From positions 330,062,294-330,126,293 of the forward strand of contig NC_053390.1 of NCBI RefSeq assembly GCF_905171765.1: a stretch of 64,000 nucleotides of DNA. Reading direction: 5' to 3'. Below, in pieces: positions 22,199-33,567 of the stretch (the first letter of the stretch is position 1; each line of letters begins with the position of its first letter). Source of the stretch: Bufo bufo. Taxonomy: Eukaryota; Chordata; Amphibia; Anura; Bufonidae. The position numbers and the translations under genes were made by a program. Under the pieces are notes generated by a model. It searched no databases. It had not been told where the DNA came from and saw nothing but the letters and a program-made list of their open reading frames with translations.

Positions 22199-22912
22199 CT
22201 AGACAATGGCGTTTCCTGGCCTCTGGGGACAGTTACGCACAAAGTGGGTCTTGCCTCCACAATACAGACATAAGTTCTCCGCCTTGCGACGTAGACGTTC
22301 CTGGTCAGTCAGCCGAAGGCGCTCAATCTGCAGGGGCTCTTCAGGAGAAATGACTGTTGGTGGAAGGACCGGCCTCTGAAACGAAGGAGCCAGATGAGGT
22401 GGTCTTCTGGTGCATGCGACCTGCTTGGAGCGTTCCGTGAAACGCACATCAACCCATGTAACCAATGTAATCAGGTCGTTCAGAAATGACGGGCGTTCGC
22501 ACCCAGCCAATTCATCATTAATTTGGTCAGAAAGACCCTCCCAGAACACTGCCAGTTGAGCCTCATCACTGCACACCAGTTCGGCCACCAGGGTACGGAA
22601 CTGGATGGCATACTGACCCACAGACGCGGAACCTTGACCTAGATGCAGCAGCGCTGAGGCAGCAGAGGATGTGCGACCCGGCTCCTCAAAGACCATCAGG
22701 AAGGTAGTCAGGAAGAACTGCAGATTAGTCATCTCTGGACCTCCACGTTCCCAAATAGGGTTTGCCCAGGAAAGAGCCTCATCAGACAACAGGAATATGA
22801 TGAAGGCAACCTTGGACCGCTCCGTAGGGAACCTCTGCCCATGTAACTCGAAGTGGATCAGGCACTGATTAAGGAATCCCCGACACGTCTTTGGATTACC
22901 TTAACGTCCGGC
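22199..22912 (-). pseudogene. Gypsy Gag with CCHC zinc knuckle
   Basis: Minus-strand translation gives a Ty3-type Gag capsid region (FLTTFLMVFEEPG, QYAIQFRTLVAEL and FWEGLSDQINDELA). A CCHC knuckle (CLYCGGKTHFVRNC) follows near 22,260-22,215. It matches the element whose protease lies beyond the LINE. The upstream part to 22,912 (LIHFELHGQRFPTER) continues in a second frame. It ends where the piggyBac begins. Confidence 0.83.
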
Positions 22913-23078
22913 CACTGTTAGCTCATCGCCCACCCCACTGCTGATCAGCTTCGGACCGCTTTTTTAAAGTTAATTAATTATTATTATTTTTTTCTGTTAG
23001 GTTTAGGGTAAGTACGCGAACACCCGTGCCCCCACACACACGCACACTAAATAAAGTTTTACACACACACACTCCCCT

Positions 23079-24820
23079 ATGGCCCGCCAGATGTTCTCGG
23101 CCGAGGAGGCATACGCTCTGCTTGCCTCCGACTCCGAGAGCCCCAGTGAGGACGAGGATGACCCCACGTTCCTCTTGTCATCCGCGTCCTCCTCATCATC
23201 TAGTGATGATGATGAGCCCCCAAGGCGGCGGAGACTAGTTTTCCGGCCCACCAGATAAGTCCACCTGAGCCCCCTACCGGTGAAAGTGCATGGTGTACCC
23301 CAGTGGATTTTGAGCCCGTGATTCCTGATTTTGTTGGCCAATCAGTAATCCAGATTCCCACAGTGGGCTTTACTGAATATGACTATTTTAGTATTTTTTT
23401 CAGTGACCACTATGTGAATCTGATGGTGGAGCAAACGAACTTGTTCGCCCAACAGTTCATTGCTCAACACCCGGGCTCCTTTTTGGCTAGGTCCGGTGGC
23501 TGGACTCCGGTCAGTGCAGCCGAGATGAGGATATTTTGGGGCCTCGTGCTGCACACAGGCCTAGTAATAAAAAAACTGTGTCAGGCAGTACTGGAGTGGG
23601 GACGTCCTCTACCAGACCCCACTCTACTGTATGGCCATGACACATTCCTGTTTTGAGGCCATCCGGAAATGCCTGCATTATGCAGATAATGCAGCATGTC
23701 GTCGTCGTCCGTCCGTTCCCCCCCCCGAGGTGATCCTGCCTATGACCGCCTGTACAAAATCAGGCCGGCCATCGATCACTTTGGGGCCAAATTTTTGGAG
23801 GCCTATGTACCTGGAAGGGAAGTCGCTGTTAATGAGTCTCTCATTGCTTTCAAGGGGAGACAAATTTTCCGCCAGTATGTTTCTTCTAAGCAGGTGAGGT
23901 ATGGCGTGAAGCTGTACAAAATTTGTGAGAGTACCTCAGGGTACACTTACAAGTTTCGTGTGTATGAGGGGCGAGATTCCCGTATTGAACCCCCAGAATG
24001 TCCCCCCACTCTGGGTGTTAGCGGGAAACTTGTGTGGAACCTTATGCACCCACTGCTAGATAAGGGTTACCACCTGTATGTGGATAACTTTTATACTAGT
24101 ATCCCCTTGCTCTAGTCCCTCGCCGCCAGATCCACATCCGCTTGTAGGACAGTGCGGAAAAATCAACGCGGCCTCCCTACCCACCCCCTCCAGGTACCTG
24201 TCCCCAGGGGTAAGACCCGTGCCCTTATCAGTGGAAACCTGTTGCTGGTCAGATATAAGGACAAGAGGGATGTCCTTGTACTGTCCACAATTCACGGTAA
24301 CGGCATCACCCCTGTCCCTGTGCGAGGTACCGCGGCAATGGTCCTCAAGCCCGATTGTATTGTCGACTACAATCGGTATATGGGAGGAGTTGATCTCTCT
24401 GATCAAGTCCTCAAGCCATATAACGCCATGCGCAAAACCCGGGCATGGTACAAAAAAGTTGCGGTCTACTTAGTACAGGTTGCCTTGTACAACTCTTTTG
24501 TGCTGTCCTGGAGCGCTGGCAACACAGGGAAATTCCTTCAGTTCTATGAGGCGGTCCTCAAGACCCTGATTTTTTCTGACTGGGAAAGAGCAGGCCGGAG
24601 TACCTCGGGAACTGGAGGCGCCTGGATCGTCCCTGGCCAAGACTTTCCAGGTGTGGTCCCCCATACTGGACAGAAGGGACGGTCCCAAAAAAAGTGCAGA
24701 GTGTGTCACAGGAGGGGGATACGGAAGGACGCCACCACTCAGTGTAACACGTGCTCCGATCATCCGGGCCTCTGCAGTGACGGTTGCTTCAGGGAGTACC
24801 ACACTCCCATGGAGTACTAA
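23079..24820 (+). pseudogene. piggyBac transposase, broken, first catalytic Asp replaced
   Basis: The ATG at 23,079 starts an acidic, serine-rich N-terminus. DDE-type piggyBac motifs follow: NESLIAFKGR (23,831), LYVDNFYTSIPL (Asp at 24,083) and YMGGVDLSDQ (Asp at 24,392). The protein ends in a cysteine-rich domain (CRVCHRRG, CNTC, CSDGCFREYH). In the first motif the usual catalytic aspartate is asparagine (AAT). Frame is lost near 23,250, 23,628 and at the poly-C run near 23,720, and a TAG interrupts at 24,113. The two remaining aspartates are intact. This copy is dead. Confidence 0.88.
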
Positions 24821-24894
24821 ATTTATAATCCCCTTCCCCAATTTTAATTCTATTTGGCCACAGACAATCGCCCAGAAAAAAAAACAAAAAAAAA

Positions 24895-26803
24895 ACTATG
24901 GCTCCATGACCTAACCCCTCAGATAACCACAGTCAAAAAATAAAAAATAAAAACGCTGTAAAAATGGCTTTTTTTACACTGTTTTTATTTTATTTTTTTG
25001 ACTGTGTTCATCTGAGGGGTTAGGTCATGTGTTATTTTTATAGAGCAGATTATTACGGATGCGGCAATACCTAATATGTCTACTTTTTTAATTTTTTATA
25101 GGTTTTACACTATAATATCCTTTTTTGTCACCTTACATCGCAAAAAGTGTAATAGCAAGCAATCAAAAAGTCATGCACCCCAAAATAGTGCCACTAAAAC
25201 CGTCCTCTCATCCCGCAAAAAATGAGCCCCTACTTAAGACAATAGGCTAAAGACTAAAAAAAAATTACTCTCAGACTATGGGGATACTAAAATGTTTTTG
25301 ATTTTTTGTTTAAAAAAGGATATTATAGTGTAAAACCTAAATAAATTTTAAAAAGTAGACATATTAGGTATTGCCGCGTCCATATACGAATTTGCTCTAC
25401 AAAAATAACACATGACCTAACCCCTCAAATGAACACAGTAAAAAAAAAAAAAAACAGTGCCAAAACAGCTATTTTTTGCCAAATTTTCCATTTTAATCCA
25501 TTTTTTCTGTTAACAAAGCAAGGGTTAACAGTCAAACACAACTTTATATTTATTGCCCATATGTGCTCGTAAAATGCTGTGTGGCCAAACGGCAGGGCGC
25601 AGAAGGAAAGGAGCGCCGTATGGTTTTTGGAACGCGATTTTGCTGGACTGTTTTTTTTTTACACCATGTCCCATTTGAAGCCCCCCTGATGCACCCCTAG
25701 AGTAGAAACTCAATAAAAGTGACCCCATCTAAGAAACTACACCCCTCAAGGTATTCAAAACTGATTTTACAAACTTTTTTTAAACCTTTAGGTGTTCTAC
25801 AAGAGTTATTGGCAAATGCAGATGAAATTTCAGAATTTCTATTTTTGGTAACCTTGCCTCACAAAAATGTAATATAGAGCAACCAAAAATCATATTTACC
25901 CTAAAAATAGTCCCAATTAAACTGCCATCTTATCCCGTAGTTTCCAAAATGTGGTCACTTTTTTGGAGTTTCTACTCTAGGGGTGCATCAGGGGGGCTTC
26001 AATTGGGACATGGTATAAATTAACCAGCCCAGCAAAATCTGCCTTCCAAAAACATATGGTGTTCCTTTCCTTCTGCGTCCTGCCGTGTGCCCGTACAGTA
26101 GTTTACGACCACATATGGGGTGTTTCTATAAACTATAGAATCAGGGCAATAAATATTGAGTTTTGTTTGGCTGTTAACCCTTGCTTTGTTACTGGAAAAA
26201 ATTGATTAAAATGGAAAATTTGCCCAAAAATTTAAATTCTGAAATTTCATCTCCATTTGCCAATAACTCTTGTGGAACACCTAAAGTGTTAACAAAGTTT
26301 GTAAAATCAGTTTTGAATACCTTGAGGGGTGTAGTTTAAAAAATGGGGTCTTTTTCTGGGCGATTTCTATTATGTAAGCCTCACAAAATGACTTCAAAAT
26401 TACCTGAACTGGTCCTTAAAAAGTGGTTTTTGGAAAATTTCTGAAAGATTTCAAGATTTGCTTCTAAACTTCTAAGCCATGTAACGTCCCCAAAAAATAA
26501 AATGCCATTCCAAAAATGATCCAAACAAGAAGTAGACATATGGGGAATGTAAATTAATAACTATTTTTGGAGGTATTACTATGTATTATAGAAGTAGAGA
26601 AATTGAAAACTTGGAAATTTTTTAGAAATAAAAATTATTTTTTTTTACTCCATTTTACCAGTGTCAAGAAGTACAACATGTGATGAAAAAGCAATCTCAG
26701 AATGGCCTGGATAAGTAAAAGCGTTTTAAAGTTATTCACACATAAATTGACACTTGTAAAAAATGGCCTGGTCCTTAAGGTGAAAATGAGCCCTTAAGGG
26801 GTT
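24895..26803. repeat. Fold-back AT-rich noncoding part of the piggyBac element
   Basis: Several blocks occur twice in opposite orientation. ATGACCTAACCCCTCA (24,906 and about 25,410) reappears reversed as GAGGGGTTAGGTCAT (25,014). AGTAGACATATTAGGTATTGCC at 25,355 is the reverse of the block at 25,063. TTGAAGCCCCCCTGATGCACC at 25,675 is the reverse of 25,985. CTCAAGGTATTCAAAACTG at 25,745 is the reverse of 26,315. The end CCTTAAGGGGTTAA is AT/TTAA-type. No reading frame is recognisable. Confidence 0.75.
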
Positions 26804-27885
26804 AAAGTGTAACTGTTGTTTCGGTTTATTTTTAATATTGTGTAGGGGCAATGATGTTAAACATTTTTGTAATATTAGGATATTTCTTTGTATTATAAAA
26901 CAGGTGTAAAGAGTCTTCTTAGCAAAGCTCTAATTGAGCATTGCCAAATAGACTCTGGGGGACATTTATCAAACTGGTGTAAAGTAGAACTGGCTTAGTT
27001 GCCCATAGAAACCAATCAGATGCCATGTTTCATTATCAACTTTGGAAAATGAATGGTGGAATCTGATTGGTTGCTATGGGCAACTAAGCCAGTTCTACTT
27101 TACACCAGTTTGGTAAATCTCCCCCTTTATCCTCAGTCTTCAGTGTTCTACTGAGCGCTGAGGACACCTGTGTGTGGGCCACGTGTCTGGAGTCAGGGAC
27201 TGGTCTAGTGATGAGAGGCAGGTTGGAACCCTGTGCATCTTACTCACACACAGTAGAATTGAAAACTGAAGACAGATTCTCCTTAGGGTACTTTCACACT
27301 ATCATTTTTCTTTTCCGGTATCGAGTTCCGTCCTAGGGGCTCAATACCATAAAAAAAACAGATCAGTTTAATCCTAATGCATTCTGAGAGCACTCCGTTC
27401 AGTATGCATCAGGATGCATCAGTTCAGTCCCTCTTATGGTATTTGGCCGGAGAAAATATGCGGAAACTTGACGGAATGCCGAATGCGGCATTATTTTACA
27501 TTGAAATGCATTAATACTGGATCCGGCCCCAAGTGTTCCGGAAAAACGTGCATGCGCAGACCTTTAAAAATGTGAAAAATATAAATACCGGATCCGTTTT
27601 TTCCAGATGAAACCCGGAGAGACAGATCTGGTATTGCAATTTTTTGTGAGACAGATCCGCATCCGGATCCGTCTACAAATGGTGTCGCGACGGAATTGCC
27701 TGCCGGAATCCAGCAACGCAAGTGTGAAAGTACCCTTAGCCGTGCTCTGTTAGAACTTTGCTAAGAACTCTTTACACACTGTTTTCAAGTACAAAAAAGC
27801 ATCTTTTCCCAATAAGGTATATTACAAAAATGTTTCACATCACTGGCCCTACACTATATTACCATCAATTCTAAAACGTAGCCTT
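26804..27885. mobile_element. Fold-back element with two younger MITEs in its loop
   Basis: The outer arms are about 26,815-26,945 and 27,740-27,870. The left arm (GTAGGGGCAATGATGTTAAAC ... GTGTAAAGAGTCTTCTTAGC) returns reversed on the right (GCTAAGAACTCTTTACAC ... ACATCACTGGCCCTACAC). Inside lie a short palindromic MITE (26,957-27,127) with arms GGTGTAAAGTAGAACTGGC and a Harbinger-like MITE (27,286-27,735). It is noncoding. The outer ends are not preserved. Confidence 0.75.
27286..27735. mobile_element. Harbinger-like MITE with TTA target duplication
   Basis: Termini GGGTACTTTCACACT and AGTGTGAAAGTACCC are perfect 15-bp inverted repeats. They are flanked by TTA on both sides (27,283-27,285 and 27,736-27,738), the 3-bp duplication used by PIF/Harbinger elements. 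Inside are many GGATCCG and CCGGA words. A related element sits at 43,324-44,072. Confidence 0.85.
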
Positions 27886-28967
27886 TATTCTATTTTTTAA
27901 AACAACCCCACAAAACAAATAAACAAGTACACAAAACAAATAATGATGGATACGATAGGGACACAGTGGTCTGAAATCCTCCAAGATACTGGAGGGGACT
28001 GTTCTTCAGGTAGGGTGATAGCAATCAATTCAGGACCTTTCCCTAGTGCTTACCTTTTACTCTAATCATCCCTGCCTAAAGAACGGAATGGCCGCCCCGA
28101 TAGGAGCGATCCCATATTTAGGAACCTCTCCTAGGATGGCCCTAAAGACAGGTGACACAGGCAAGACCTTGATAGTATGCACAATGCTGAGGGGTAGCTC
28201 TGGGTCCATGAGTCGGACTAGATATATGGCTTATTGTTATAATTGTTTGCTGTGAACGATATTCTATCATATACATATTGCCATCAGTGAGATAATACAT
28301 TTTTACTTATACATGATGCCTATTGGGACACGGTATTAAGTGTCCCCTGATGAGCCCAAAAACTACTGTGGGCGAAACGCGTTGGTATTTAGGGGCCTAA
28401 AGCGAGGTGTTGTCAACTGTAATGGCTTAGGTACCCATGGTATAGAATCTAAGCTGGCGAACAGTGTACTTGGCATCCACTGGATGATTGTTATATTTTC
28501 TATTGTACATCTGTACATTTTAGAATTTATTGGAACAACATTGTGTATTCAGCATTTATTATTTTATGTATCTAGAATAACAACCTTATGTACTGAGCAT
28601 TTATTATTTTATGTATCTAGAATAGGCCACAGAATTTACGCATTGGGCATGCTATCAAGGTCTTGCCCGTGTCACCTGTCTTCAGGGCCATCCTAGGGCA
28701 TACAGGAGGTTCCTGAATATGGGATCGCCCCTATCGGGGCAGCCATTCCGTTCTTTAGGCAGGGATGATTAGAGTAAAGGGTAAGCACTAGGGAAAGGTC
28801 CTGAATTGATTGCTATCACCCTACCTGAAGAACAGTCCCCTCCAGTATCTTGGTGGATTTCGGACCACTGTGTCCCTATCGTATCCATCATTATTTGTTT
28901 TGTGTACTTGTCTAATTGTTATGTGGGGTTGTTTTAAAGAATAGAATAAAGGCTACGTTTTAGAATT
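27872..28967. repeat. Large imperfect palindrome, possibly Penelope-like terminal repeats
   Basis: The left arm runs from CTAAAACGTAGCCTTTATTC to about 28,190. It returns reversed from about 28,647 to GAATAAAGGCTACGTTTTAG at 28,962, with small differences (for example GTCTAATTGTTATG against its partner near 27,915). The 450-bp centre has a hammerhead-like core at 28,321-28,380. It also has a direct duplication of CATTTATTATTTTATGTATC (28,551 and 28,599). I assign it to Penelope-like elements only through the hammerhead motif and inverted layout. Confidence 0.6.
28321..28380 (+). ncRNA. Hammerhead-ribozyme-like motif 1 (canonical core)
   Basis: Stem I is GGGACAC (28,325-28,331) with GTGTCCC (28,340-28,346) across an 8-base loop. 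The core CTGATGA (28,347-28,353) follows directly. Stem II is GCCC (28,354) with GGGC (28,370-28,373), followed at once by GAAAC (28,374). All three conserved core parts are in the right order. The bases before stem I (TATT) offer a UH cleavage position after 28,324. Stem III, which should close GAAAC with the bases before the cleavage site, is weak here. Penelope-like elements are known to carry hammerheads with very short stem III. Confidence 0.6.
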
Positions 28968-30615
28968 AGTGGTACTCTGTGAAGAAGTATTTAAATATAT
29001 ACCACTCATTACTATCTTCCCATCTTGACGGGTAATTGTCTTAGCTGTGATTCCCTACACTGTATTAGAAATAAACTGAAATAACTTCTGTACTTTAAAT
29101 CCCCTGCCTTACTCTGGGATTGGACACTGAGCCAGGAACCTGATTGGCATGGCTTCAAGTCTCACGGATAGGTCAATCAGACGGGCTTGACTAGTACGTA
29201 TGACAACCTGCCCAGCACAGCCCTAAACTCTGGACATTTAGCCCTAAGGGGGAAATGTTTTACAGGTAGTATTGGCCCTTGACCTTTGACTTGAATACAG
29301 CACTGCATAGGAGGACTGCACGGTGTGACATGGAGCGACATGGATGCAGCAGGTTTACCATTACAGATGTTTACTCTGTATTGCGGCAACTAGCATGGAG
29401 GTTACAGTCTCTCTTTCTCTCTCTGGCAGATTTTTTTGTTTTATTACAATTATATTATTTCAGCACAAAATATGCACGTCTATCAAAGTAAAAAAATAAA
29501 TACTCACATACTGTATATAAACAAAGAATAATCATAGCGCAGGTAAAAAATCCAAAACCCTCCCACCCCTTAAATTTCTACTGGAGAAAGCAGTGTTTTA
29601 TCATTATATATTCATAACTCCTAGTTACTATGGTTGAACACTTGTGGCCATTGTGTTCAATGGTGGTTCATGTTGCCACTGCTCCATATATCCTGGCATT
29701 CTTTATTTGTGGTGTGAATTGTGTCTATGTGTTTGTTCTGTATTGCGAGGGGTAATTTTACCCTGGCTGATTGTGTGTGCATCTCCTCATCTGAGTTGTC
29801 CTAAAAAAGATAGGTATCATTGGATAGGTCATCATTATCACATCATCGAGGTCAAAGTCCCAGCACCCCCGCAAGCAGCTGTTTTGGGGAGCCGCTGTGC
29901 TCACCAAAGCTATGGTGAGTAGGGTTGAACAAACCCAAACTGCAAATGTGAGAGTATGGTACTTCCTTCTGACTAGACTTTTTGACCACTATCATCCACT
30001 ATCCACTATGTCCGTACAAGTTCCTGTAGTCTGTCTGGGTCCCTGTTCTTTCTGTCTGCCAGTCCTCCGTGTTTTTTGTCTCATGCCAGTATCTGTGTTT
30101 GCCTTTATTCTGCCTGGTTCTGAATTAGGGCCTTGCTTGTGCCTCTGGTGCTTTGCACAATGGTTTCTGACCTCCGTGGGTCACCTGCCAACTACACCGG
30201 GACTATTCTAAGAGGTAACAGCCTGGTCCAGAACCCTGTATAGGGGTTAAAGAGTTAATACCAGAGTTAATACTGTACCAGGGGACCACCAGAATAATAC
30301 CCTTATGTCTAGCCCAATGCCAAAACGGTTAGATGGCACAGTGGTTCCACAACCATTGTCTGTGTCATTGACTGTAGCACTCATCATTAGTCTCTCAATA
30401 AAAACTGCCTGATATGTTGAGTTCCGTTTTGCAAGGTTCAATTGTTTAGTATTCTACAACCATTAAGCTTATGTGCCACTATTTGGATCTTTAACCATCA
30501 AGCTTTTTTGTGAAGTAAAAAAACTACTGTTAACGATTACATGCTTACACCATTCTTAAGGAGGAACTCAATTATTATTCTGAGGGAAAATGATTCACAT
30601 GTTTGTCTGTCTGTC
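28968..30615. other. No recognisable gene or element
   Basis: I see only short open frames without domains. There is no palindrome of note and no terminal repeats. This may be old, decayed sequence or unique intergenic DNA. Confidence 0.5.
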
Positions 30616-30763
30616 TCATCTGATGCTACTAGAGATATAACCTCCTGGCACTCTGGAAGTAATCAATTGGAGTCGGGTTCCCACCCCGTACAATAATAAT
30701 AGAAAAACTCCAGTTGTTTGTGAATCAAATGGTTTTCTGTTTATTTTGATATGCGGCTTCAAA

Positions 30764-30799
30764 GTGACGTTTCGGCCTAGATGGCCTTTATCAAACTGT
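30764..30799 (-). ncRNA. Hammerhead-like motif 2, left mirror copy
   Basis: On the minus strand the sequence is TTGATAA, then A, then GGCC-ATCTA-GGCC (stem II), then GAAAC. Compared with the consensus CTGANGA, positions 3 and 8 are T and A instead of C and G. No closed stem I is seen directly upstream. It sits near the 3' end of the Penelope-like copy, where such motifs are known. Confidence 0.4.
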
Positions 30800-31883
30800 G
30801 ACAATATCAATAGAAAAGTGACAATTACAATTTAGTGGACATATAAACCAACATCTGGTTACATATTTATATATGTTATTAATAAGACAATTCCTCATAC
30901 GCTATTAGCATTGTATATACGTATTCATTGCCATACAGTATTGGTGTTCAGCAGAACCAAAGCAAAATAAAAGCAAAATAAAAGACAGAAGTTAAAGAGG
31001 GACATAGAAAAGAAACATAGCTTTATACTTGAATCATAGCATTATAATTTAAATCATCATCGCCAGTTAGAGCAGTGTATATGGAAACCTCTATGTTAAG
31101 GAGAAGCAATAGATGTTGTGGACCAAGATCTAAAGGTGATGGGTCTAAACTCCGGGTAACACTTGGAACAGAGAAGAGATAAGGTTAAATATTAACCTCA
31201 TAAAGGTAGTTGATATCGTGCCCAGGGGGGGTGGGTAGAATAAGCCTGATGGACTTATAAGTGATCCTATTAGTGGTGTACATATGGAGAGACTTACCCA
31301 ATACCGCTGTGGGAGGCTGTGTCAATAGATCCTGCGCTGAGTAGGTGATGGCGTGTGTCCACACGCCTCTCTAGGGATGCGCTCTGTTTAGATGCTAGGC
31401 GCGTCCCTAAATAGCGTGGGGGGGCGTGTCGCTATGTGCCGGGAGCGTGCGGTCCACCATGCGTTCCACTAGTCACATGGTGGGGAGGATGTGGCGTCAC
31501 GTGTAACCGGAAAAGCCCTGCGTTCCAGGGGAATCCGGAAGTGATGCGTTCCACTACTAGTCTCCTGATCTATCAGTCGGAGGCTAAGCTAGATAACTGT
31601 TATTTGACAGTATGTGCACACCTAGCGATTTGGTCTATCTTAGATACTAGAATATGTCTAGTGTGGATGGAGGTGTATATTATACAAACAATCCCAGGAT
31701 CTATTACCACATTAGAGGGAGGCTTTTGATTCAATATCAGAGAAAAGGATATCAGAGAAAAGGATATCTGGTCATATGTCGCAGTCCGACATTGATTATA
31801 TAGCCTATGAGAAAGGAGAAGAAAAATGATTAGAGATGCATAATAACTCTTGTTATATCATAACCATGGGACAGATCAGGATT

Positions 31884-32234
31884 TCATGTAAAACATTGTA
31901 TTTCGTAGTCTCTGTTAAGTCCCTTAGGTTCCAAGCAGTCCATCTTGTGGATCCAAAATGCTTCCCGTTTTTTTAGTTGCGTTATGCGATCATATCCTCT
32001 CCTGTGGGGTAAAATCTGTTCTATGACCTGGTATTTAAGTTGTGATAAATGGTGCCCGGCTGTTTCAAAATGGGACGGTACTGGGAGTAATAGATTTTTG
32101 CGTCTAACCGAAGACTTGTGTTGGCATATGCGGTCACGTATTTTTTGGGTCGTTTCACCTATGTAAATTTTACCGCACGGGCATTTGAGTAAGTACACTA
32201 CAAAGGCCGAGTCGCATGTGAAAAAGCCTTTCAC
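31884..32234 (-). pseudogene. Penelope-like GIY-YIG endonuclease domain, left copy
   Basis: The minus-strand frame reads VVYLLKCPCGKIYIGETTQ, the GIY-YIG core with the CxxC insertion seen in Penelope-like elements. The arginine of RDRICQHKSS follows, and the domain continues to LKKREAFWIHKMD and LEPKGLNRDYEI. This nuclease is thought to nick target DNA during retrotransposition. The reverse transcriptase that should precede it is absent, so this is a 5'-truncated copy. The domain itself is open from 32,234 to its stop. Confidence 0.85.
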
Positions 32235-32253
32235 GGGAAAGCTTTTTCCACAA

Positions 32254-32482
32254 GTCTTCGGTTAGACGCAAAAATCTATTACTCCCAGTACCGTCCCATT
32301 TTGAAACAGCCGGGCACCATTTATCACAACTTAAATACCAGGTCATAGAACAGATTTTACCCCACAGGAGAGGATATGATCGCATAACGCAACTAAAAAA
32401 ACGGGAAGCATTTTGGATCCACAAGATGGACTGCTTGGAACCTAAGGGACTTAACAGAGACTACGAAATACAATGTTTTACA
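32254..32482 (+). pseudogene. Penelope-like GIY-YIG endonuclease, right copy (N-terminus missing)
   Basis: This is the mirror copy on the plus strand. It begins in KSSVRRKNLLL and runs through FWIHKMD to the same stop. It lacks the GIY-YIG residues themselves because the copy starts at 32,254. Over the shared part I saw no difference from the left copy. Confidence 0.8.
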
Positions 32483-33567
32483 TGAAATCCTGATCTGTCC
32501 CATGGTTATGATATAACAAGAGTTATTATGCATCTCTAATCATTTTTCTTCTCCTTTCTCATAGGCTATATAATCAATGTCGGACTGCGACATATGACCA
32601 GATATCCTTTTCTCTGATATCCTTTTCTCTGATATTGAATCAAAAGCCTCCCTCTAATGTGGTAATAGATCCTGGGATTGTTTGTATAATATACACCTCC
32701 ATCCACACTAGACATATTCTAGTATCTAAGATAGACCAAATCGCTAGGTGTGCACATACTGTCAAATAACAGTTATCTAGCTTAGCCTCCGACTGATAGA
32801 TCAGGAGACTAGTAGTGGAACGCATCACTTCCGGATTCCCCTGGAACGCAGGGCTTTTCCGGTTACACGTGACGCCACATCCTCCCCACCATGTGACTAG
32901 TGGAACGCATGGTGGACCGCACGCTCCCGGCACATAGCGACACGCCCCCCCACGCTATTTAGGGACGCGCCTAGCATCTAAACAGAGCGCATCCCTAGAG
33001 AGGCGTGTGGACACACGCCATCACCTACTCAGCGCAGGATCTATTGACACAGCCTCCCACAGCGGTATTGGGTAAGTCTCTCCATATGTACACCACTAAT
33101 AGGATCACTTATAAGTCCATCAGGCTTATTCTACCCACCCCCCCTGGGCACGATATCAACTACCTTTATGAGGTTAATATTTAACCTTATCTCTTCTCTG
33201 TTCCAAGTGTTACCCGGAGTTTAGACCCATCACCTTTAGATCTTGGTCCACAACATCTATTGCTTCTCCTTAACATAGAGGTTTCCATATACACTGCTCT
33301 AACTGGCGATGATGATTTAAATTATAATGCTATGATTCAAGTATAAAGCTATGTTTCTTTTCTATGTCCCTCTTTAACTTCTGTCTTTTATTTTGCTTTT
33401 ATTTTGCTTTGGTTCTGCTGAACACCAATACTGTATGGCAATGAATACGTATATACAATGCTAATAGCGTATGAGGAATTGTCTTATTAATAACATATAT
33501 AAATATGTAACCAGATGTTGGTTTATATGTCCACTAAATTGTAATTGTCACTTTTCTATTGATATTG

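Larger units (their letters stand above)
11757..22912 (-). mobile_element. Chromodomain Gypsy (Ty3) retrotransposon, heavily interrupted
   Basis: Pieces in the correct order on the minus strand identify one element. They are Gag with a zinc knuckle (22,912-22,199), protease (about 15,900-15,549), reverse transcriptase (15,350-13,111, split), the end of integrase plus chromodomain (13,110-12,420), and a probable LTR. The LINE at 16,997-22,146 separates Gag from protease, and two hAT MITEs split the reverse transcriptase. An internal deletion joins reverse transcriptase to integrase, losing RNase H and most of integrase. A piggyBac element begins at 22,913, beyond which no Gag N-terminus or 5' LTR was found. 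Confidence 0.85.
22913..26803 (+). mobile_element. piggyBac transposon (composite, inactive)
   Basis: The transposase lies at 23,079-24,820, followed by 2 kb of AT-rich fold-back DNA that ends CCCTTAAGGGGTTAA at 26,803. The left border is set at a TTAA at 22,913 where Gypsy Gag stops making sense. The two ends do not look alike (TTAACGTCCGGCC against GGGGTTAA). The right half may therefore include a separate TTAA MITE nested in, or following, the autonomous element. The insertion is in the Gypsy. Confidence 0.65.

Noticed and set aside
23003..23341. 112-codon minus-strand frame
   Set aside because: It is the shadow of the piggyBac transposase N-terminus.
31436..31729. 97-codon frame and its identical mirror at 32,640-32,933
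   Set aside because: Both lie in the noncoding tail of the Penelope-like copies, antisense to the GIY-YIG frame. The identity comes from the palindrome.
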